Assembly (NCBI GenBank): GCA_013399305.1
Contig: VXAI01000372.1
Span: 248,001 to 312,000 of the forward strand
Direction of reading: 5' to 3'
Length of the DNA stretch: 64,000 nucleotides
From: Rostratula benghalensis
Lineage: Eukaryota; Chordata; Aves; Charadriiformes; Rostratulidae
The notes beneath the pieces are model-generated. The model ran no database searches. It worked only from the letters and a program-made list of their open reading frames with translations, and was not told the DNA's origin. The stretch's first letter is position 1; the number at the start of each line of letters is the position of its first letter. Below are positions 25,401 to 39,200 of the stretch, piece by piece. The translations under genes were made by a program, and so were the position numbers.

Positions 25401-28400
25401 TCCACAACCAAACCCTCATTCACTAGCACCAGACCAGTTTTACAGCCAGTTTATCAGAAAATAATAACAAGAGAAGAGCAGAAGCTATTCCTCAAAACAA
25501 AACCTCACAGTATTTTAGTATGCTGATCTATTGATTTTAATGAGGTTGTTTTGAAGAGGCAGAGCAGACATTCTGTGCTTTTACAAAGAGCTGTGCAACC
25601 TCTGTCACCTGAACTTCAATTACAGCCGATTTCCCCAGTACCTGGAAAGTCAATCCACGTTAACTACAATGAAAGTTATTTTAGTAACTCAATCGTTCAA
25701 ATTTTTCCAAGCTTCTCATAAATTCAGAGAAGCCAAGGTTATGCTATAGACATGGGTGTGTTCACATGTCAGCTTTATGTATGTAAAAAATTAAAGACTT
25801 GACAGCAATTTAGAAAATGAGTTGCTGGGTTTTTTAAACTCCAAGCAGATCAAAGGTTTGATGCAATTTGGGGAGGTGTTGTAATTGTTAACTATTTTAG
25901 AAGGGATCTCCCAGCCAGGCATGCAGTTTGAACAATTCTTTGCAAATGTGTAGGATTGCTCCGTATCTTCCAACCTCAGAACTAGCACAGAAATATGCGT
26001 GTGATTTACTGCAGCAGGGAAAAAAAAACCCTCCTCATTTGGAGTTGGAGTAATCTCAGAGCAAGACAGCTGAGGCAGGAAAAGCCATTTAAGTAATGAA
26101 GTGTTTAAAAGGCCTGGACTGACCTTCATTCTGTCTATCTGCTTTCTTGCAATGCTGCCTCTGAAGTGTTGTACAACATAAATAGCATCTGTCCTGGGAT
26201 TTTTAGCCTGAGTTTAGCAGAAATGGCTCTGGTGGCTGTGATGCACCCTTTTGCAGTGATTAGTCACTGAAGGTTTTCAGTTCTTCTGCCATTTGGGGCA
26301 CATGCTAGATTTCTATTTATCCAGATATGATTGGGGAGGCAGCTGATTAGGAGTGACTGAGGGCAGTCTTGCTTAGCAAACCTGTGCACCAGATAAAAAT
26401 AGAAAGCAGAAAGCGCATAAAATGGGACAAGAACTGGCCCAGCAGAGAAGGCGGCTTTAGGACACAAAGTTCTCCTTCAGCCTCCAAGTGTGTTGGAGTT
26501 AAACCTGTCACCAGGGCGACGTGATCAGACTGGTAGGGACTGAAAGGACTTTCTTGCCCCTTCTGTAATGCAGGAGCATGGGCAGCTTCCCAGGGGGGGT
26601 TATGCAAGATATCAAAATTGTTATTGCAGAGACTCAAGAGACTTAGGCATTGCTGATCTTCTCAGCCTTCTCTGCACCTTTCCTGCTGCATCTGGTGGTC
26701 TTTTTTGCCTTTAAAAAAAAAAAAAAGTCTCTGGGGGCTACAGGATGCCAAGAAGCATCTGTAACCTATGGAGGTATGGAGGGGCATTTCATGACTCCTC
26801 CCCAACACGACCCCTCTCACTCATGACCACAGGAGCTCATCACCAGAGGCGGTGTTCAGCATCTTATGTGCCTTGGCATGACTTTATAGTGCCTGAGAGC
26901 CAGACTCAGACCTGCAAAGTCTTATCCTTTGAGCACAAAAGACACACTCAGAGCTGGCTCACACGCCCTGCTCTGAGCCTGGTAGCCACCTTCAGTACAC
27001 AAGCAGCCTCTGCTCTGTGCTTGCCTGGGGACAGGCCCCCCCCATTCAGTCCACTGTGGTGGCCTCTTCCCCTCCCCATTCCACAGCACTGGTTTACATC
27101 CTGCAGAAGCACCAGGGACTCTTGAGGTCCACAGATTTCAGCTCAGGCAAGAGCCTGGGGTGGAGATGGCAATGCATATGTGTGAGGAGCAGAATCCCAG
27201 GCAGACACAACAGAAAAGAAGAGACGCAGTGGAGTTGCGTCTCTGTAGGTCTTTGAACAATCACACAAGCAGATCATCATTTCTACCATTTAAGTGGAAG
27301 AAATAACAGTGTGGTTTCACACCACTCCACACACAGCTACAGAGGAGAAAGGGTCCTTCTGAATTGTCTGCTGGGCATCAAGGAGAGCACAGTGGTGACG
27401 GCAAGGACTGCGTATCTGAGCTGTTGCTGATTTCAAGAACAGGCTGGAGGCAGGACTGCAGCACACTTTTATGCACAGTTCAATTTGCAGCTGCTACAGT
27501 TAAAATAGGGCTTCTCTTCAGGTTTTTGCTAGCCACCTGATCACACTTGCAGTTATCATCGATTCTCTGGCCTCTGAATTATACGGCTACTGACTTGCAG
27601 GTGGGGAGCAACATGGGTAACACTCTTTCCTTGCGCTGCACAACCTGCTGCTGCAGCAAGGCAGGCAGAGGGGGACCACACTGGTGCCAGAGCAAGGGAG
27701 CGACTCGGAGGGATGTGCGGCTGGCCAGGGGGACAGCCACACTGAGGACAGCAGCTTGGAGCAGACACAGGAGCAAGGATGGCTTTGCAAAAGCGTAAAG
27801 GAAGGCTGATAAAGCATCAACCCCTAACTGAAAACAGAGCATAATGCAAACCAAATACCAGGCACGTGAATAGCCTTCTTGGCTTTAACAGTATTATTCA
27901 CTTGTTTAAAAGCAAGCCTGTGCTTTGCAATTGAAGACCTGAGAGGCTGGCAGACTGCTGCGTAGCCCTCTTGAACAGGACAGTGAAACCAGAAAAGCCG
28001 CTCTTATTCCAGCAAACATTTTGGGACATTTCCAAGGTCTGTCTGACCTTTTGGGAACCTTACAAAGTTTCTCAGAGCACTGGGAAGGGCAGACTATGTA
28101 CTAAAGGCCTTTTAAAAGCCCAGTAATTCTTAACACATCCAGCAAGCTCCCAGCACCTGATGGAGTAGAATCACCAGTCCTGACTGGACAGTGAAATCAT
28201 TCAGAAATGTTTAGCCTTAGGCGCTCACTTGTAACATTAATCTGAGCATGAAACAATTTGAGCATTTCTTCTTACCACACCTCAGATATACAGGGAAAAA
28301 AATAAACCTCACTATGAGACATCTTCCTAGTGCAATTCTAGCATATCAGGCTCCTACTCCAAATCTCTGGAGAACAAGAGACATAATTTCTCCATAGGGT

Positions 28401-31400
28401 TACCTGACTGACCAGGAGGTGGGATCCTCCCGCACCTCCCTTCCTGGAAAGTCTGATATCCACGTTAGCTATCTGCAAGTTTTTGCTTGGGGCTTCTCAT
28501 ATAGTTCCTGCCTGGACATAACATAGTTTTCCTAGATGCCCCACACAAGTCTGTAAGCACCTTGTGTGGTACCATACACCAAAAATGTCCCTGGGTTTAG
28601 CAGCCTGGTCACTTGGACAGATGTAGGATGTGCATTGGGAAACAGCAGCAGCCTCAGGTTACAGACCGAAATGTAGCCCCTGGACAAGATGTGTTTCAGG
28701 GCCTCCTCTGTCTGCTCTGCCGAAGGCAGCTCTGCTACAGCTGATGGGGTGGAGATTCAGGAGGTCCCAGGTTTAGTGGCAAATCCAGTTTCCAAAATTC
28801 CTCCTCCCTATCTGACCCTGCAGGCCCCATTGCAACTGGGACCATTGAAGTGATGCTGGCTTTGGTTTTTAGCCAGCGGTTAAATATGCATGTATCAAGA
28901 AGGGTAGTTTTAGGCTGGATCACTTCAGGGATTCAGTGTTCATGGCCTCAAAAAAACCCTCAGCAGGGGCAGAAAAGGGCACAGTGATCTCTCTCTGACA
29001 TGTCCGTGTCTCTGCCACATCTAGATGTGACCCAGCAGTGCTGCTGAGCCCCCAGGGACACTGCTTAGACCATTGGTCCCACAGTGGCACTGGATAAGCA
29101 AAAAGAGTTTGCAGAGAAGGTAGAGATACCAAGGAGTGTGCAAATGCTTTGAACTTCCCTAAAACCAAAATTGTGTGGCTCTCCAGTGGGAGCTGCAGCC
29201 TGGCTGCTTCCTTCAGCCAAGATGGAAGTTCACGTCCTTTTCTAGAAAGACGTGAGCAGCGTGTACCTCATCCAAAGTCAACTGTCATGAATAGGAGCCT
29301 GATATTGACTTCCAAGGCCAAAACTTCCACTCCTTAAATAAACAGGGTATTAAATTAATATAGAGAGCAGACAGAAAGTGCTCACCATTTCCAGCATATT
29401 TTGAAGGAATGGTTCGCTCCCTAAGATTGAGGAGGAATCCCAAGAAGACAGCAGGAAGAAGTGAATAAATTTTTTCCATGTGATTTTTATCTGGTGTCAA
29501 GTGTCAGCCAGTTTGCCCATCTGGGATATTAATAATGCAAATAGTGCTAAAGGTTGCTTTGCTCAGAATAAGCCACAGGAACTTACAGAGTTCATTAGAC
29601 TCACATATTTCCTCTCCTGCCATTTAAATAAAGAGAGGGGACGCCGTGCCGTTTCCTTTCACACAAAACTGTTGGGCTTTGGCAAGCTTTTTACGTTATT
29701 TAATTAGCACACTCAAATTTCATTGAATTGGGAATATTCTAGAGACAATAATGTCCCTCTCCTGCTGAGTATCAGAAGGTGGAAAACAAAAAGCTCTGTC
29801 ATGCAAATGCAGCCTCAGCAAAATGCCTAAGGTGGTTGGAAAATATAATTTAGTAAAATTATTCGTCCTGCATTTGCTTGTGAATCTGGGGAAATGAAAA
29901 CAAACCAGAACTTTTCCCTTCTCTAAAACCTGCTGCTGCCTCACACCATGGAAAGAAAAACTCACCGCGCTCCACAGTTCAGCCTTACCCACTGTTGGTG
30001 CAATATCCCATAAACCCCTGCAAACACATCTTGCGATCACCAAAAAAAACAGCCAACAACCAACCAACTCAACCCAAAATATGATAAGCAGCCAAAAGCC
30101 TGATTCAGAGCCTAATGTAAAATGTCCTCCCACCATTCATCGAAGTTAGCAAGCAGATGTATTAGTCACTGATTGATACATTATCCTCCCCTGCCAACGC
30201 ATCTGGGCGCATCGCAAAGTGAAAAACAGTACATTAATCTCTGTCAGAGGGAAATCAATGGGAATCAGGCACCTAATTCCCTTAGCTGCTTTGGGAAGTC
30301 CTGTCCTTTCTCCACTTATCATAAATCAAATTTAAAGGAAAATCTTTCTCTGTCTTAGGACATACTGTATCTGCCCAGCTGTGATCTCTTCCCTCTGAAA
30401 TTCATCCCTCAGCAGCTGATCCTGGGGTCTGAGGACCATGTGCCACCGTGGCTGTTCCCAAGGTCCACAGATGATACTGCAAGAGGCTGTTACGGTTTTG
30501 TGTGCTGAGTGAGTCAGCTCTTCTGTGGCTAATCCTTCCCAAGCAGGTAGGTACAGGGGATAGTAGAATGAAGGTGATGCCTCAAAATACAGAATTGAGA
30601 GTCAAATATTAATTTTGCAGTCAGGTACCTGCTGGCTGAGTTATTCTGTTCCTAAAAGCATCGTGGCATCTGTTTGCAGTAGGAACATTTGTCAAAATCA
30701 CATTTGTTTTTTGGTTGGTAGCAGTTCAGCAATTTAGATACATATCTATGAGCAATCACTTTCCCATTCCTGGCTTGTAACGTTCTGGGTAGGCTTTTCA
30801 TAGGAAAAGCTGATTAATTACAGGAATATAAAAGTAACAACAGAAGGGCTGAGCAAGATGGACACCTGGTGGATTTGCCAACTGCACATTATGGAGTTGG
30901 GTCCACAGTGCTGCAAAAATTTTTCCTTGCCAACAAGCTTCTGAGGTTCATCCTCAAATCCGTGCCTTTTGGCAAGCTGAGCCAATGCACATCTCTATGT
31001 TTTTATGAGGTGCCACAGAGAGAAGAGTCACATATGAGACAAGGTTTCTTGGGGCATCTGAAGAAGATGCATTCAGATGAAGGGGAACCATGTGACTGCA
31101 TATCCCTCTTTTCAGTCATTTTTCCACACCTTCATAGCAGTTAGTGCTCTAGAAAGCATCTCAAACCAAACCACACAAGTATGAGCAGCCACTGTGGGTC
31201 CAAGTGGGCCTTACAACTACCTCAACCTTGTCTACAGAAGACCTGTTAGGCTTGTTCTTGCCGAGATCACTCCACCAGCAAAGACATAAAGTGCTTACAG
31301 CTCCTTGCTGCCTGGGCAAAGAAGACATCAGTCTCCAGCATCCACTGCTGAGCAGCACAACCACCCTGGTGCTAAAAGCAAATGCATTGTCTTTTTTGTT

Positions 31401-34400
31401 CCTCAGCTGGTGGGTAGTTTTCTTTTTTTAATCTTCAAGAGACATTAATTCATGTTAAATTGTATAGAAATAATTTTCCTTTCACAGCACCGCCGAAGTC
31501 CCTTTTCTGTCACGAAGTCCCACCTCTATAAAGCTGCTGGCTTTCTGCCTATTAATTTTCTCCTTCAGAAATCAGCAGGAAGATGGGCAAAAACTATCCC
31601 TGCAGAGACAGGAGTACAACCAGGAACAGGGAGAATCATAAGGCCCGGCCACAACTCTGAAAATGCCAAGTGCATCAATGTAGAAGAGCGCTTTCTTATT
31701 TCACGCTGAAATTGCAGCTGGACCAGAGGAGTCATGCAAACACTTCCCAGGCAAGAGAAAAGGCAGAAGAGGACCAGGGGCAGGTGATTGTGTTGGGGGC
31801 AGAGGAAGCAGAGCAGCTTTCTCCAACACAGCAAGGAAACATCTTTGTTCAGAGCTTATGCAATTGAAAATGCAGATACAGATGGACCTGGGAACTCACA
31901 GTTCAGTGTCAGAATGGTTCAAGCAAACAGAAGCCTGAAAGAGTGTCTGACAAGGGAAAGCCTGATTACAATATTTTTTTTTTAATGGACTTTTCTTTTT
32001 GAAACAGTCTTTCAAAAGTTTACATACAGCTCCTTACTGCAAATGTCAGGGCAAGCGTACATTAACTATAAGTTACATTTAAGTGGGGGGAGAGGAAAAA
32101 TATTACAAAATACACAATTTATCAGAAGAGAAATAAGATATCTGTATTTAGATCAAGCAAAATGTTTGAAATTGCATTTTTTTTTCCCCTTCAGTGTTTT
32201 AGTTCAGCTGGCAAACCTGAACATCCATCATCACCTTGCTTATTCTTCCATCCTGTCTGAGCTCATAGATAATGCATCTCCACATGGAGATCTGTGGCAG
32301 TGACTTCCCGTAATGCCCACCTTCTGAATAGCACAAGTAACTCAGCCTCAACAAGCCCTACAATAGCTGCAAGGAGCAGAAAAAAACCACACACATGAAC
32401 ATGAACTAGATCAAATCAGGGGCTGTGCATTCATTTGACAGGTTCTGTCCTCTGTAGTTAAAATAAACCTACTGTACCAGAGATGTTTTCATTGTAGCAC
32501 ACAAACATCAAGTGCTAAGAACATCTCAGTTTATTGCAAAGAGTCTGTTTCCCAGCAGCTGCTCTGAATCCAATCTCATTTCTCTCTGATCTCGCCAGTT
32601 TTGCATCTATCAGACTTTAGTCTCCTGCTACTTCTACATCATCTTAAAACCCAACTGACAGGGCTCAGGAAGCAGGGCAGCCCCACGAAACTCCTGGCAG
32701 AGCAGACCCTCCTCTCACAAGCTGCTTTCCAGCAAAGCAGTTTGTTCACGCTATTGCTGAGATAATGAGGATTTTCAGGCACATTAAAGAAAAAAAAAAG
32801 GTACGTCGTCTCCCTGAAAGCAGAGACCACTGGGGTCTGCTCACATACCTCCTCTGGCATGGTTCAGCCAAACCCTGGTAGCTGAGACAGAGACCAAGGT
32901 TTCCAGCTTTGCCTGTCCTTCTCCTCCCCACAGGACAGGGTCAGACATCTTGTGCTCAAAAACTGATGTTGCATCAGCAGCACCCTTGCTAGATGTGGCT
33001 CGGGCAATGAGGAACAGGGTCCTCTCGCCTGCCTCTATGCCTGTGCCAAAGAAACCCCAAGTCCTTGAGTTTTGTGAGGCCATGGGGTGGAAACGTGGAC
33101 CTACAGCCCCTAGGAGCCCCCCAGCCCTGTTGCATTTTGCACCTCCTACAAGGTGTTTATTTTGCATTGTGTACGTGGCAGCATTGCCCAGCAGCCCCGG
33201 CAGCTCACTGCCTCACTGAGCTGCAACCAGCCCACAGCAGAGCAGCATCCTGTGGGCAGCCAACCTCGTTCACAGCAGCAGGGACACAGTTCATTCACAT
33301 TCAGTTCATATCACTCTCCATCCCTGCAGCCTGTGCTGTTAATAAATACAGGAGGGAAAGATGAAACCTGCCACTGTTTTGCTTCCTTCAGCCTCTGCGC
33401 TGGCCAAACCTGAGGACAGCACATCCCACTCACCAGCAGCACAGCATCATAGCAAAATGAGGATAAAATGCCTCTCCTGGGCATCTGAGCCTCTGCTGGC
33501 TGCTTTCCTGGGTAGCAAAGGAATGAGTTCAATCAGGATAGCAGTGCTGTTTTCCTAATCCTATAGCAACACACACTACCATTCATGCTTAACCATTTTG
33601 CAAGCACAAACTGAGCCAGCACAGTGGGAAGATGTTACCCCAGTGCATCAAGACTGGAAATAGGCAGGCTCATCCCCAAGAACCTGCAGACCTGAGCTCC
33701 TGGGAAAGGCAGATTACCCCCTTGCAGTTGGAGACTTTTGATGCAAGTTGGGAAACTCCCGTTTCGTTCATTCTGGCAAACCCCCTTTACCCTCATCCCT
33801 CGCAGAGTCTGTGGCAGTGCTAGGAGGGAGAGTGCTGGCTGGGATGTAGCTGCCAGCAGGGTTTGAACTGAAGCTGGTGACACATCTGCAAAACTGGATG
33901 GAGGCTTGGCAAACAGAATTAACTAAATGTTATCACCTTCCTCGGCCTCAGAGTGGCTTTCACAGCACATTAGCGCTCCTGCCTTCTATCCTTGCCCGGC
34001 CCCAACATCTCACCCTGCCTTTGTTTGCCACCTTCACTGACAAGACATCCCATCACTCTCCGTGCTGGAAATGTCACCAGAGCTGGAGAAGTAAGGGAAA
34101 GTTTTTACTTAAAAAAAAGGAAATAAATGCAAAAAAGCTCAGTCCTTTTTAAAGAGACTTTTGCCTGGTCCGCATCAGTGGGCCCATTCACCAAGTGATT
34201 GGCGTGACCCTGCAACAGGATGTGTGCTAGGAAGTGGGACAGCCCTGGAAAGGGGAAGGCCAGGGGCTATAAAAGTGCAGGATAAAAAAAACTGAGGTGA
34301 GATTTCAGCTGTTAACACATAGCTTCATCTGTGCAAGCAGTACTTGGCACCTACCACGTGAGGGGTAGGAGATGTGCTTATTATATTCACAGGTCACATT

Positions 34401-35099
34401 GCCAGCCTTTGCCACTCTGTCAGGCAGACAACCAAGGTAAAACTCAGGTATAGCCTACGGGAGGGTTGCTGCAAGGGACCTGTATGCCAGAAACCTTCAT
34501 CTCCCAGAGGGCTGGAGCCACCTCGGGTCCCACTCCCCTGGTGTGCTAGGTCCTGTGAAGTCCAGATGCTGCTGCACACAAGGGCAGCAGGCTGAGAAAC
34601 CTGCACCCACAACAGACTAAAAACTGCATTTTATTCAATTAAATGCCAAGGGTGATCATGCAAATCAGCACAACCCCATCCTTCTTCCCATGACATTTTT
34701 CTTTTTGGTTTAATTGACTTTTCTATTTGCCTAACATCTCTTGGTTTCTAACGAGGAGACGTTTTGCATCACCAGTGCTTGAACCTATTCAAGACCCTGA
34801 CAGGAATGAGGCCCAGGAGGTGAGACAGGAAGGAGGGTGCTGCCTACCAGTGGTGCAGGTCAGGGCTCAGGACCACTCATAAGCACATTCATTTTATGCT
34901 GCTGCTCGCAGAGGCAGTCAGCAGCAGGACAGTCAGCAATGTTGGTGTGGACCTGGCCAGTCATTACCTTTCAGACTCCTTCTCTGTGATGAAGGGAGCA
35001 GCCTTTATCTCCCTTTCCCAAATAAACAGAACATAAAACCAGTAGAGACTCTCCAGAATACAGAAAAACCTTCCTGTTTTCAGCCTAGATTACTTCATT
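22421..35099. other. Repeat-poor non-coding DNA
   Basis: About 12.7 kb with almost no recognisable transposon. AT-rich blocks at about 23050-23700 and 29480-29640 have octamer-like ATGCAAAT and homeodomain-type TAATTA motifs, so they could be conserved regulatory elements; this is inference. No exon with paired splice sites was found. Confidence 0.5.
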
Positions 35100-35260
35100 C
35101 TTAATTTATTCTTATGCAACCTTGTTTTCTTTGCTTTCTCCTTTCCCTGGTGCTTGCCCCTTTGAAGTATTTATAGATTGAACTCAGATCCCCTCTTTGC
35201 CTTTCCTGGGTGAGACAAGCCACACTCTTATGAATCTCTCCTAAGAAAAATGCTGTTTTC
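35100..35260 (-). mobile_element. Possible old CR1-like fragment
   Basis: On the minus strand, 35101-35310 reads RGDLSSIYKYFKGASTRER, resembling the RGDLI-VYKYLKG box near the C-terminus of CR1 ORF2. DNA around it (GGGGATCTGAGTTCAATC followed by TATAAATACTTCAAAGGGG) is also CR1-like. The similarity covers only a short stretch, so this is a tentative call. Confidence 0.4.
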
Positions 35261-36218
35261 CTACCAGCCTGCTGGCATCTACAACCACATTTTAGAAAGG
35301 ACCAAAACAAGAGATCTAGTAGCCAGGAACAGCCTCACACAACCACCTCTTTCCCCATTAGGGCTGTACCTCACAGTGACCTCTCTCTTGCTCAACATCC
35401 TATGGGCCAGAGATCCCTCCTTTAAATGGGCCCAAAGCACTGGTTCTAGCAGTGAGGTCAAGGAAGTGATTTCTGTTGTGTGAGGTGACGCTTGTCCCTT
35501 CAGCCCAGCACTTGACTGGAAGCACCTAAACCATGGAAGCGAAGAGGCACAAGACCCAGTGATGTGAATGGGAGCATCCACCCCTCCTTTCTGCCAGCTG
35601 CAATGCCTCAACTCACTGCGTGGGAACCAGTGGTGGACGTCACAAAACGTCCTTGTGCTGCTGTGTAGGATTTGGTCCTTCCTGGCAAGAAGCCCCAGGG
35701 GTTTGCACACAGCTCCCAGACCCATCTCTTTTCGGTGGATGCTCTGCTCACACCCCACCAGCACGCAGCTCTGCGGTTCTGCCCCCTGCGCCTTTCATCT
35801 TCTCCTCTGTCAGTAGCACTTACGGGAATTTCACGGCAATGAAGCTGCGTGGTGTTTGCCTGGGAAACCATGAGAGGCAGAAATGGTCTAAACACTTTCA
35901 GGCCTCTGGCAGTTCACAGAGCAATACCCCAGGCAAAGAAAAAGATATCTTGATTAGAATAATTATAATTGTCTTTTCCTTCATTCTTTCTACAGAAATT
36001 CCAGGCTAAATTATCATCTAATTTCAGAGAGCTCCATGACCAAGATTATCTATGAGTCATTTGTAATTATGTGCCAGATTGTATTAAAGCATGAAAATAC
36101 AAAGGTTTCTCATCAAATACTAAGGGGGAGGTGGGGGGGAGAGAGAGAATCAAATTACATTGGAGCAAGATAACTGTTCCAGCCACTTTCTGATTCACAG
36201 CATCCATCCAGCACATGC

Positions 36219-36238
36219 AAAAAAAAAAAAAAAAAAAA
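36219..36238. repeat. A20 homopolymer
   Basis: Twenty consecutive A. No AATAAA or retrocopy-like sequence precedes it. It follows a G-rich purine tract at about 36123-36148. Confidence 0.95.
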
Positions 36239-39200
36239 GAAAATTAACTTTTTAATAATTTTAGAATTGTGAAAACAGACCAATTACAGGAAATTCCAGT
36301 TTAAGGTTGACATAGCATCCTTTTCCAGTGCTGCTCTGAAAAACAGTGGAAGGAGCTTTAAGACTGTTCTATTCTGGCTCTGCACTAATTCTCATGGGAA
36401 ATGTCTACCATAGCTTCGCCCTGGGCCTGACTTTAGTGTTAACATGTAGATAAAAACAGTCCATTTAGAAATGCAGCCCATGTCTGTCTAAGCTGGTTCA
36501 GCTAGGAGCAGCAAATGCATCAGCTGCCTTTCCTCACTCACACCTTCCTACCTAGCAGCAGGCAATGCCCCCAGATTTCTGCATCTCTCTCCAGCTGCCT
36601 CCCCAGCCCAGCTCTCTCAGGGCAGGACATATATTGACAAATTTAGTTACTTCTCTCATGGTGGCATATCCAAAACACTAGCTTTGCAGCACCAGGGATG
36701 AGCCCCAGGATCAAACCTGGAATGCTGTATTTTAAATAGAGGGAAACAAAGGCAAAAACATTCCCTACACAGAGGTGTGAGGAGGGGAGGAGGGAGGGTA
36801 GGGGATGGAGGAAGCAGGGTCATTGGTTGCAGGGGCAAAGTACAGACCTGCATGTCAAGGGAGACCCAGATGACAGTCTTGAGAAGGTTCTAATATGTGT
36901 TCACTTCACAAGCAGATGCACACTGTACAACTTGGATAGGATCATTTTTACTTCCTAAGAGAATAAAGACTCCTGTTTCCCCCTAACAAAAAACCAAGCA
37001 CTACTGAGCAGTCACAAAAGACAGTCTCAAACCCCAGCAGCCATGCAAAAACAAAGCACAGGATGATGATAGCTCCCATGTGACTCAGAGATCCAGGATG
37101 GATGTGTCCCATCCTGTCCCATGTCATCGCGTTCCCGCCCACTCCCTCCCCAAGATTTCTGTGCCTTTGGTTGGTTAACTTGGGTGCTGCCTATCAAGCC
37201 ACAGCCAGGACTCCCCTAGGTGCACTCCCTACTACATCCCAGGGCAGATCACACTCACCTTCACTCTCCACAGGCACAGAATACAGCAGCTCAAACTCAC
37301 CATCACACACACAACTCCTCCAGAAAGCTGGTTTGGGAGGAATCAAACCCTTTTTGCTTGGTTTCCATGGTTTTGCTGAAAGCCTCTCCCAAGCCTGCAG
37401 CGAGAGCTCTGCCCCAACCTCCAGGGTCTTTCCATCACCCCTGACCCCAGCACAGGCAGTGGGGAGATGCTGCACTGGGATTTATGCCCTGGTGACCTGC
37501 TCACAAGCTTGCTCAGCTTCTGAGAGAGAACAGCAATAGGGTTACACAGATGCCTTAAATCACACTTGGCTCACACAAGCCAGGTGAAGGTAAAATGTCA
37601 ATAGCAGCACTTATTTACTCAGACCCCGTGAAACAAGCACTACTATCACTAGTGTCTGTAAAAGCCAGAGAGAAATGAAATAAGTATTTGCATCTAGCAT
37701 TCCTAGGGTGGCATGGGAACCATCTCCCGTGCTCCCACCCACACAACTACCTTGTACCTCAAGCCACCCCTACCAGTTTGTCCCATGGCACACCTCACCA
37801 GTGGGAAGGAGCACCCTCCATGTGCACCCACAGCCTACCTTGGAAACCTTCCAGGGGACCTGACAAATTTTGTCTTTTGCCCAGAAACTCAGCCCATTCC
37901 TGCTTTCCAGGATGTGGCCTACCATTTTGCCCAACTAAAATAAGGAGATCTTGACTTCTGTGTCTCCTAGAGCCCGTGTATCTGCCCAACCCCTTAAGAT
38001 CTCCCTGCCCCAGGGAAGGGCACAAATACCCTTTTCCCTTCCTCACCTCACTGATGTGTCTCTGAGAACAATGAGATCCTTTGGGTGAAACTTCATTTAC
38101 ATGTGACCTGCTCCATGCAGCATTTCTCCAACATGCGGGGTTGGCACAAACATCTACATGGATGTACATGTGTAGCTACTGAGTCCAGGTACAAGGGCAG
38201 CTATGTTAGGCCCTAATGAGCTCCTGCTTTCCCATCTCCAACTTTTCACTTCCCACCCTGGTGAAAGACTAGGTGCTTTCACTGCTGGGGATTGCATCCA
38301 CAATGCCCCATTGTGGATGTCAGAAGTGCAGAGGACAGGCAGCTTTCAGGGATGGTAGCAGGCAGGAGTTTCATCTCTAGCTCCGTATGACACTGTAACC
38401 CATGTTCTCTCTTGGGAAGAGACTGGATCCAAAATGTACTTCAGTTTTAGAGGGTAGAGAAAGTTCGTGGTGACTGTGACTCTGGGCCAAAAGAGTTCCA
38501 ATGGTGGTTAATGCAGTTGCTTCTGGGATCAGAACACCCTGGGATTGTTCCTGGAAGGATTCTGATGAGTCTAAGCCACAAGAACACAGGGATCACAGTG
38601 GTGGGCCAAAGACAGGAGGAGATCCATGGCACTGAGGATGCGGCTTAACACAGGAACGTCAGATTAGATTGATGGAGCCCAAATTAAACATGCACATGCA
38701 TATGCACCAGGATGTGGCACAACATTAGTAATAAAACTGCAGTGTGGGAATCACCAGAGAAAGAAACTAGCAGCAGCAATTAATGTGTGGGGCAAATAGG
38801 CCAGCTGCAATTTATTCTGCATGTGCTTCAGACATTTAAAATTGCCTTCATTCCTCACAAAGTTTTTGCGATGCTTGTCTTAGGAGCATGTTTTAAATGC
38901 CAAATTTAGCTGCAACGAGCATTGCTTAGCAGCCTCAAAAATGCTTCCCCTGCCTATTGTGAAGTGACAGATAAACAAATTATTAACCTAAGATATTTAT
39001 GTTGCAACACTTCAGAAAGCCTACTTAGCCTAGCTATATATTAAAAGCTCTTTTGTTTCGTTTTGTGGGACATGATGGCTGGTTAATAGCGGAAGGGAGG
39101 CATTCAAGCCTCGTGCTCTGTAAAACAATTAGGACTTCAAATGAAAGCTGAGGCAGATAGGAATGGGATTTCCTCACCTCACTTCACTTCACTTCACTCC

